From: an uncultured Desulfobacter sp.
GTDB taxonomy: Bacteria > Desulfobacterota > Desulfobacteria > Desulfobacterales > Desulfobacteraceae
DNA length: 64,000 nt
Assembly: GCF_963666675.1 (NCBI RefSeq)
Contig: NZ_OY762929.1
Coordinates: 5,552,001-5,616,000 of the forward strand
Reading direction: 5' to 3'
A model generated the notes under the pieces. The model saw only the letters and a list, made by a program, of their open reading frames with translations, searched no databases and was not told the DNA's origin. Both the position numbers and the translations under genes were made by a program. Positions 59,436 to 64,000 of this stretch are shown one piece after another (position 1 is the first letter of the stretch; the number at the start of each line of letters is the position of its first letter).

Positions 59436-60119
59436 ATGGCCCAGAGAAATAAGAGCATTGAAACCCAGAAAAAAATCCTGGATGCCGCAGCCAGAATTAT
59501 CAGTAAAAAAGGGTATCACGCCACAACCGTGGCCGAGATCTGCGAAACGGCCGGCGCAAATATCGCTGCGGTCAACTACCATTTCGGCGATAAAGAACAT
59601 CTGTATATTGAGACCTGGAAGAGTGCATTCCAGCACGCCATTGAAGCTTATCCGCCGGACGGCGGAGTGGCCGGGGAAGCAGATATTCCTACCCGTCTGC
59701 GGGGCTGGGCCGTTTCAATGCTCCGGCGGGTCACAGATCCTGACTGTTTTGATTTTGAAATGACACATGCAGAAATGACACACCCCACAGGATTGCTTGC
59801 GGATGTCATCAGGGAAAATCTCGACAAAATATTCAAGCCTCTGGAAAATATTGTCCGGGAATATCTTGGGCCGGATGCCGATGAAAATGATATCCAGCTG
59901 TGTACCATGAGTATTCACGCCCAGTGCATGAATCCTGCAATCTTCGGCCTTAGAGATGACCAGCTTTTTCCGCTGCCAGCGCCTCTTACTGCCGGGCTGG
60001 ACAGGATTGCAGAACATGTGATCCGTTTTTCCCTGGGCGGCCTTGAGCAGGCAAAATTGGCCGTTCTTAAAGCTGCTTCCGGCGACGGCCAGGAAAGCTT
60101 GTTGAATATCAGGATATAA
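59436..60119 (+). CDS. TetR/AcrR-family regulator (CerR/DUF1956-like)
   Basis: 227 residues from the ATG at 59436 with GGGGGAAAATA before it. HTH: ILDAAARIISKKGYHATTVA and EICETAGANIAAVNYHFGDK. The ligand domain (EMTHAEMTHPTGLLADVI) matches the CerR-like subgroup. It precedes an RND operon and likely represses it until a toxic ligand binds. Confidence 0.9.
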   Translation: MAQRNKSIETQKKILDAAARIISKKGYHATTVAEICETAGANIAAVNYHFGDKEHLYIETWKSAFQHAIEAYPPDGGVAGEADIPTRLRGWAVSMLRRVTDPDCFDFEMTHAEMTHPTGLLADVIRENLDKIFKPLENIVREYLGPDADENDIQLCTMSIHAQCMNPAIFGLRDDQLFPLPAPLTAGLDRIAEHVIRFSLGGLEQAKLAVLKAASGDGQESLLNIRI

Positions 60120-60217
60120 GTCCCGGCCTCACAATCATGCCCAGACAGGAAACCAGAACGTTTAAATACGGATCACCCTGATCCAGTCTCTTGAAACCAT
60201 AAAAAAACAGGACAACC

Positions 60218-61480
60218 ATGCGAATTTTTAAAAACATCGGGTATTTTGTGTTTCTTTCGGCCCTTGTGGCCGGCGGATGGTACATGCGGGGGATGATACC
60301 CTCCAATCCTTCCATGGGTGGCCCCCCCGGCATGGGTGGCCCTCCTGGTATGGGCGCTCCCGGAGCTGGTGCCCCCCAGGTGACCGTGGACCGTGTCGGT
60401 GAAGTGTCACAGACCCCGGTCACGGAGTATGTGGGCCATGTAAAAGCGATCCAGGATGTTGATATTTATGCCCAGATTTCGGGCACCATCCGGACAGTTC
60501 ACTTCAGGGAGGGCAGCCTTGTTAAAAAAGGGGATCTTCTTTTCACCATTGACCCCCAAAAGTATGAGGCCCAGGTCCGGGTGGAAGAGGCCTCGGTGAT
60601 GCAGGCAAAGGCACAGCTTGAAAGTGCAGAGGCGGATCTGGCTTATGCCCGGACCTATATAAAGCGACTTAAAACCGCTGAAGTCCGCAGTGTGGCCAAA
60701 ACCAATCTGGATAAGGCCCAAAGCGACCTTCTTGTGGCCCAAGCGGCCCTGGAAAAGGCCAATGCCCAGCTGGGCCAGGCCAAAGCCGATCTGGAGGTGG
60801 CACGCATTGACCTTGGCTACACAAAAATCCTTTCCCCCATTGACGGCAAAATCGGCCAGGCCGAATTGACCTGCGGCGACTATGTCAGCCCCGGGGCAGG
60901 CGTTCTGGCAAGCATTGTCCAGACGGCCCCTGTGCGGGTGAGGTTTGCCCTGAGCGATCGGGATTTCATGGAGATAACGGCAAACAGCCCCCTTGCAGAC
61001 AGCAAAATTCAGCTCAAACTGCCCAACGGCAAAGCGTACAGCGAAACCGGCACCCTTGATTTCTTCGGCAATAAAATGGATGCCGCCACCGGCACCATTG
61101 ACGCATTCTTCCGCTTTGACAACACAGGCGGGATGCTGGTTCCGGAAACCTATGTCACCGTACAGATGGGCTGCCAGGGCGTTGATTCAGCACTGACAGT
61201 GTCCCAGAAAGCGGTGATGACCGATGAAAAAGGCGAGTACGTCTATGTACTCAACGAAGAGAGCATAGTGGAAAAACGACCCGTGACCTTAGGCGATCTT
61301 GCCCAGGACAGGCGCATTGTTCTTTCGGGGCTTGCCGCATCCGAACAGGTGATTGTCCAGGGGCTTCAAAAGGTTAAACCCGGACAGAAGGCCGCTGTTG
61401 CATCCAGGTCTGACACAGCGGCGCCCGTACCGGTAACCTCGGATGCGTCCCCATCCGGATCTTTTACGCCCAAGTCTTAA
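60218..61480 (+). CDS. RND efflux periplasmic adaptor (MexA/AcrA-like)
   Basis: 420 residues. An N-terminal membrane anchor (NIGYFVFLSALVAGGWYM), a Gly/Pro/Met-rich linker (GGPPGMGGPPGMGAP), then VTEYVGHVKAIQDVDIYAQI with the lipoyl/barrel halves around a long coiled coil (about 100-190), and GYTKILSPIDGKIGQ. It joins the RND pump to an outer-membrane channel. Coding starts 98 bases after the regulator. Confidence 0.92.
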   Translation: MRIFKNIGYFVFLSALVAGGWYMRGMIPSNPSMGGPPGMGGPPGMGAPGAGAPQVTVDRVGEVSQTPVTEYVGHVKAIQDVDIYAQISGTIRTVHFREGSLVKKGDLLFTIDPQKYEAQVRVEEASVMQAKAQLESAEADLAYARTYIKRLKTAEVRSVAKTNLDKAQSDLLVAQAALEKANAQLGQAKADLEVARIDLGYTKILSPIDGKIGQAELTCGDYVSPGAGVLASIVQTAPVRVRFALSDRDFMEITANSPLADSKIQLKLPNGKAYSETGTLDFFGNKMDAATGTIDAFFRFDNTGGMLVPETYVTVQMGCQGVDSALTVSQKAVMTDEKGEYVYVLNEESIVEKRPVTLGDLAQDRRIVLSGLAASEQVIVQGLQKVKPGQKAAVASRSDTAAPVPVTSDASPSGSFTPKS

Positions 61481-61493
61481 GGATCATGAAATT

Positions 61494-64000
61494 ATGATTT
61501 CCCGTATTTTTATTGAACGGCCCAGATTTGCCATGGTGATCGCCATTGTACTAACCATGGCAGGCACGATCTCTTTATTTTCCCTTCCCATTGAGGAGTA
61601 CCCTTCAGTGTCGCCGCCGTCGGTTACGGTGAGTGCCACCTATCCCGGGGCCAGTGCCGAAGTGCTTGCCAACACCGTGGGCATCCCCCTGGAACAAAAA
61701 ATCAACGGGGTGGAGAACATGATTTACATGGAGTCCACCTCCAGCAACCAGGGCAGTTACGAACTTACGGTCACCTTTGCCGTGGGAACAGATGAGGACA
61801 TAGCCCTTGTCAAGGTGCAGAACCGGGTTCAGCAGGCGGAGTCCCAGTTGCCCTCGGACGTGGTGGATCAGGGCGTAACCATTGAGTCCCGGATGTCCGG
61901 AACCCTTGGCATGTTCGGGTTCATCTCCCCCAACCAGACCCATGATCTTCCCTATATCAGCAACTATGTACACAGCCACATCAAGGATGCGCTCAAACGG
62001 GTCCCGGGCGTTGGCGGCGTCTCAGTAATCGGAAGCGAATACAGCATGCGGGTCTGGCTGGACGCCCCGAAAATGCTCTCCCTGGGCCTGGACTCCCAGG
62101 ATATTGTCAGCGCCATTAAAAGCCAGAACATTCAAGCCTCCATAGGTTCTGTGGGCAGCTCTCCCACCGATGACACCATCCAGATGGTATACACGCTGCA
62201 GACCATGGGCCGGTTGAACAATGCGGATGATTTTTCAAAAATCGTGGTGGCCAAGGGGGAAAACGGTCAGATCGTCCGCCTGGAAGATGTGGCCAGAATT
62301 GAACTTGGAAGAGAGAGTTACAGCCAGACCGCTGTTTTGAACGGCCATCCGGCTGCAGTGATCATCGTGACCCAGACGCCGGGGTCCAACTCCCTTGAAA
62401 CCATGAAAGGGGTTGAAGCCCAGCTCAAACACCTGAAAGAAAGTTTTCCCCAAGACCTGGACTATCTTAACTCCTACGATGCCACGGCATCCGTCAACGC
62501 ATCAGTGAATGAAATCGTCTCCACGTTGCTTCTCACCTTTGCCCTGGTGGTTCTGGTCTGCTACCTCTTTCTGCAGGACTGGCGGGCCACGCTGGTTCCC
62601 AGCCTTGCCATTCCGGTGTCCCTGATGTCCACGTTCTCGGTGCTTCTGATACTGGGATACAGCCTGAATACCCTAAGCCTTTTCGCCCTGATCCTTGCCA
62701 TCGGCGTTGTGGTGGATGATGCCATTGTGGTGGTGGAACGTGTCTATTACCTCATGGAATCAAGAAAAATGGGGCCAAAAGCGGCCGCCATCCAGGCCAT
62801 GCAGGACGTCAGCATGGCGGTGGTGGCCACAACCCTTGTACTTCTGGCCATCTTTGTGCCCATCGGGTTTGTTTCCGGACTCTCCGGGCAGATTTACCGG
62901 CAGTTTGCCGTGACCATCAGCACCTCGGTGCTTTTTTCCACGGTGGTGGCCCTGACCTTGAGCCCGGCCCTTTGCGCCATCCTTTTGCGGGAACACCACC
63001 CCCACCATCGCGGGCCGCTTGCATGGTTTAACACGGCCCTGGACAAAAGTCGCAACGTTTACGGGGGTATGGCACTATGGCTGGCAAAAAGGCTTGCCGT
63101 ACCCGTGCTTCTGGTGGCAATGATGGCGGGTCTTTCCTATATCGTCTACCTGACCAGCCAGTCATCCCTGATTCCGGATGAGGACAAGGGTGCTGTATTT
63201 GTCAATATCCAGATGCCCGAAGGGGCCGCCATCAGCCGTACCCGGGCTCTTTCCGAAGATCTTGCCCAACAGTTCCAAAAGGTGCCCGGTGTCAATAATG
63301 CGGTGGCGGCTGCAGGCTTCAGCATGATCGCCGGCAACAGCGAAAACTCAGGCATGGTCATTATCATGCTGGATGACTGGTCCCGCCGGAAGACACCGGA
63401 TCTTTCCCTTGACGCCATCATGACACAATTCCAGGCAATCGCCGCAGGGTACAACCAGGCTGACATCAGCGTGTTTGCCCCCCCGGCCATTATGGGCCTT
63501 GGCATCACTTCAGGTCTCTCCTTTTATCTGCAGGACACAAAAGGCCATACGCCAAAAGAGCTGCAGGCAGCGTTACAGATCTTTCTTAAAGAACTGAACC
63601 AGCTGCCCCAGTTTCTGGTGGCCTTCAGCACTTTCTCCGCCGATTCCCCCCATCTCTACCTGGACCTGGATCGTGCCAAGGCCCAGTCCATGGGGGTGGA
63701 GGCAGGCGAAGTGTTCAGTGCCCTTCAAAATTACCTGAGCCCCAGATATATCAATGACATCAACATCGGCACCCAGACCAACAAAGCCATCATCCAGGCG
63801 GACTGGACCTTTCGCAAGGTGGCGTCGGATGTGGGGCAGCTTCGGGTGAAAAGCGCCTCCGGCGACCTTATACCGATTTCTGCCCTTGCCACCCTGCGGC
63901 CGGAGAGTAATCCAAGGATGCTGAGAAGGTTCAATATGTTCTCAAGTGCGTCCATCACAGGAATTATGGCGCCGGGAACAAGTTCGGGCACCGCCATTGC
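61494..64000 (+). CDS. RND efflux pump (AcrB/HAE1 family), 3' end outside window
   Basis: An open frame from the ATG at 61494 to the window end (835 codons). ISRIFIERPRFAMVIAIVLT, LPIEEYPSVSPP, VVVDDAIVVVERVYYLMESR (the proton-relay Asp pair) and VALTLSPALCAILL are typical of HAE1 transporters. The proton-driven inner-membrane trimer takes substrates from the periplasm. The usual outer-membrane partner may lie downstream; a TolC remnant at 57 kb suggests an older arrangement. Confidence 0.93.
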   Translation, partial: MISRIFIERPRFAMVIAIVLTMAGTISLFSLPIEEYPSVSPPSVTVSATYPGASAEVLANTVGIPLEQKINGVENMIYMESTSSNQGSYELTVTFAVGTDEDIALVKVQNRVQQAESQLPSDVVDQGVTIESRMSGTLGMFGFISPNQTHDLPYISNYVHSHIKDALKRVPGVGGVSVIGSEYSMRVWLDAPKMLSLGLDSQDIVSAIKSQNIQASIGSVGSSPTDDTIQMVYTLQTMGRLNNADDFSKIVVAKGENGQIVRLEDVARIELGRESYSQTAVLNGHPAAVIIVTQTPGSNSLETMKGVEAQLKHLKESFPQDLDYLNSYDATASVNASVNEIVSTLLLTFALVVLVCYLFLQDWRATLVPSLAIPVSLMSTFSVLLILGYSLNTLSLFALILAIGVVVDDAIVVVERVYYLMESRKMGPKAAAIQAMQDVSMAVVATTLVLLAIFVPIGFVSGLSGQIYRQFAVTISTSVLFSTVVALTLSPALCAILLREHHPHHRGPLAWFNTALDKSRNVYGGMALWLAKRLAVPVLLVAMMAGLSYIVYLTSQSSLIPDEDKGAVFVNIQMPEGAAISRTRALSEDLAQQFQKVPGVNNAVAAAGFSMIAGNSENSGMVIIMLDDWSRRKTPDLSLDAIMTQFQAIAAGYNQADISVFAPPAIMGLGITSGLSFYLQDTKGHTPKELQAALQIFLKELNQLPQFLVAFSTFSADSPHLYLDLDRAKAQSMGVEAGEVFSALQNYLSPRYINDINIGTQTNKAIIQADWTFRKVASDVGQLRVKSASGDLIPISALATLRPESNPRMLRRFNMFSSASITGIMAPGTSSGTAI

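Overview
The window looks like the chromosome of a sulfate-reducing deltaproteobacterium (Desulfobacterota, Desulfobacter-like). Evidence is the gene order tig-clpP-clpX-lon, a short Rho, the DUF2868/DUF3482 pair, moderate GC in the housekeeping genes and encoded CCA ends on the tRNAs. The taxon is inferred from protein style only; no database was searched.

Layout. 1-4.04 kb: end of a membrane sensor gene and a DUF2868/GTPase pair. 4.04-21.64 kb: element 1, a 17.5-kb element integrated in tRNA-Thr(CGT), bounded by 57-bp direct repeats. 21.66-27.11 kb: chromosome with a DUF3617 protein, the pstSCAB phosphate transporter and a degenerate Fic protein. 27.35-46.05 kb: element 2, an 18.7-kb element integrated in tRNA-Pro(TGG), bounded by 47-bp direct repeats. 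46-54.2 kb: tig, clpP, clpX, lon, rho, tRNA-Val and tRNA-Asp. 54.2-64 kb: leuB, a truncated tRNA-Leu, an IS66 remnant, an enoyl-CoA-hydratase-like gene, a Bcr-type exporter, several pseudogenes and a TetR-controlled RND efflux operon that runs off the window.

The main feature is the pair of related filamentous-phage (inovirus-like) prophages. They share a core of about 11 kb in the same orientation: a long conserved non-coding region, a divergent repressor, a short ORF ending in a terminator-like hairpin, a zinc-ribbon protein, a PAPS-reductase-family protein, a small possible DNA-binding protein, a Rep_trans-type initiator, a possible ssDNA-binding protein, a pIII-like adhesin, a pVI-like protein, Zot (pI), a secretin (pIV), two pVIII-like coat proteins, three small membrane proteins, a TraX-like membrane acyltransferase and a small basic protein. 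Each core has its own repressor, its own excisionase-like protein and tyrosine integrase, its own tRNA target, and a different 4-6 kb cargo segment at the same position between attL and the non-coding region. Element 1 carries a cupin, a LysR/EamA pair, an integron-cassette-like gene with an attC-like site, and an unknown membrane protein. Element 2 carries a membrane TPR protein with twelve near-identical 126-bp repeats, a secreted endonuclease I and a DUF262-HEPN pair that resembles a defence or toxin module.

My reading is that these are tRNA-integrating filamentous prophages with an exchangeable cargo bay and exchangeable immunity and integration modules. The TraX homologue is the most provocative part, because the known TraX acetylates the conjugative pilin that serves as receptor for classical filamentous phages. 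A putative replication origin inside rep, the attC-like site, paired integrase arm sites and a structure-conserved hairpin after the coat genes add testable detail. Coordinates and translations were worked out by eye; family names rest on motif recognition.
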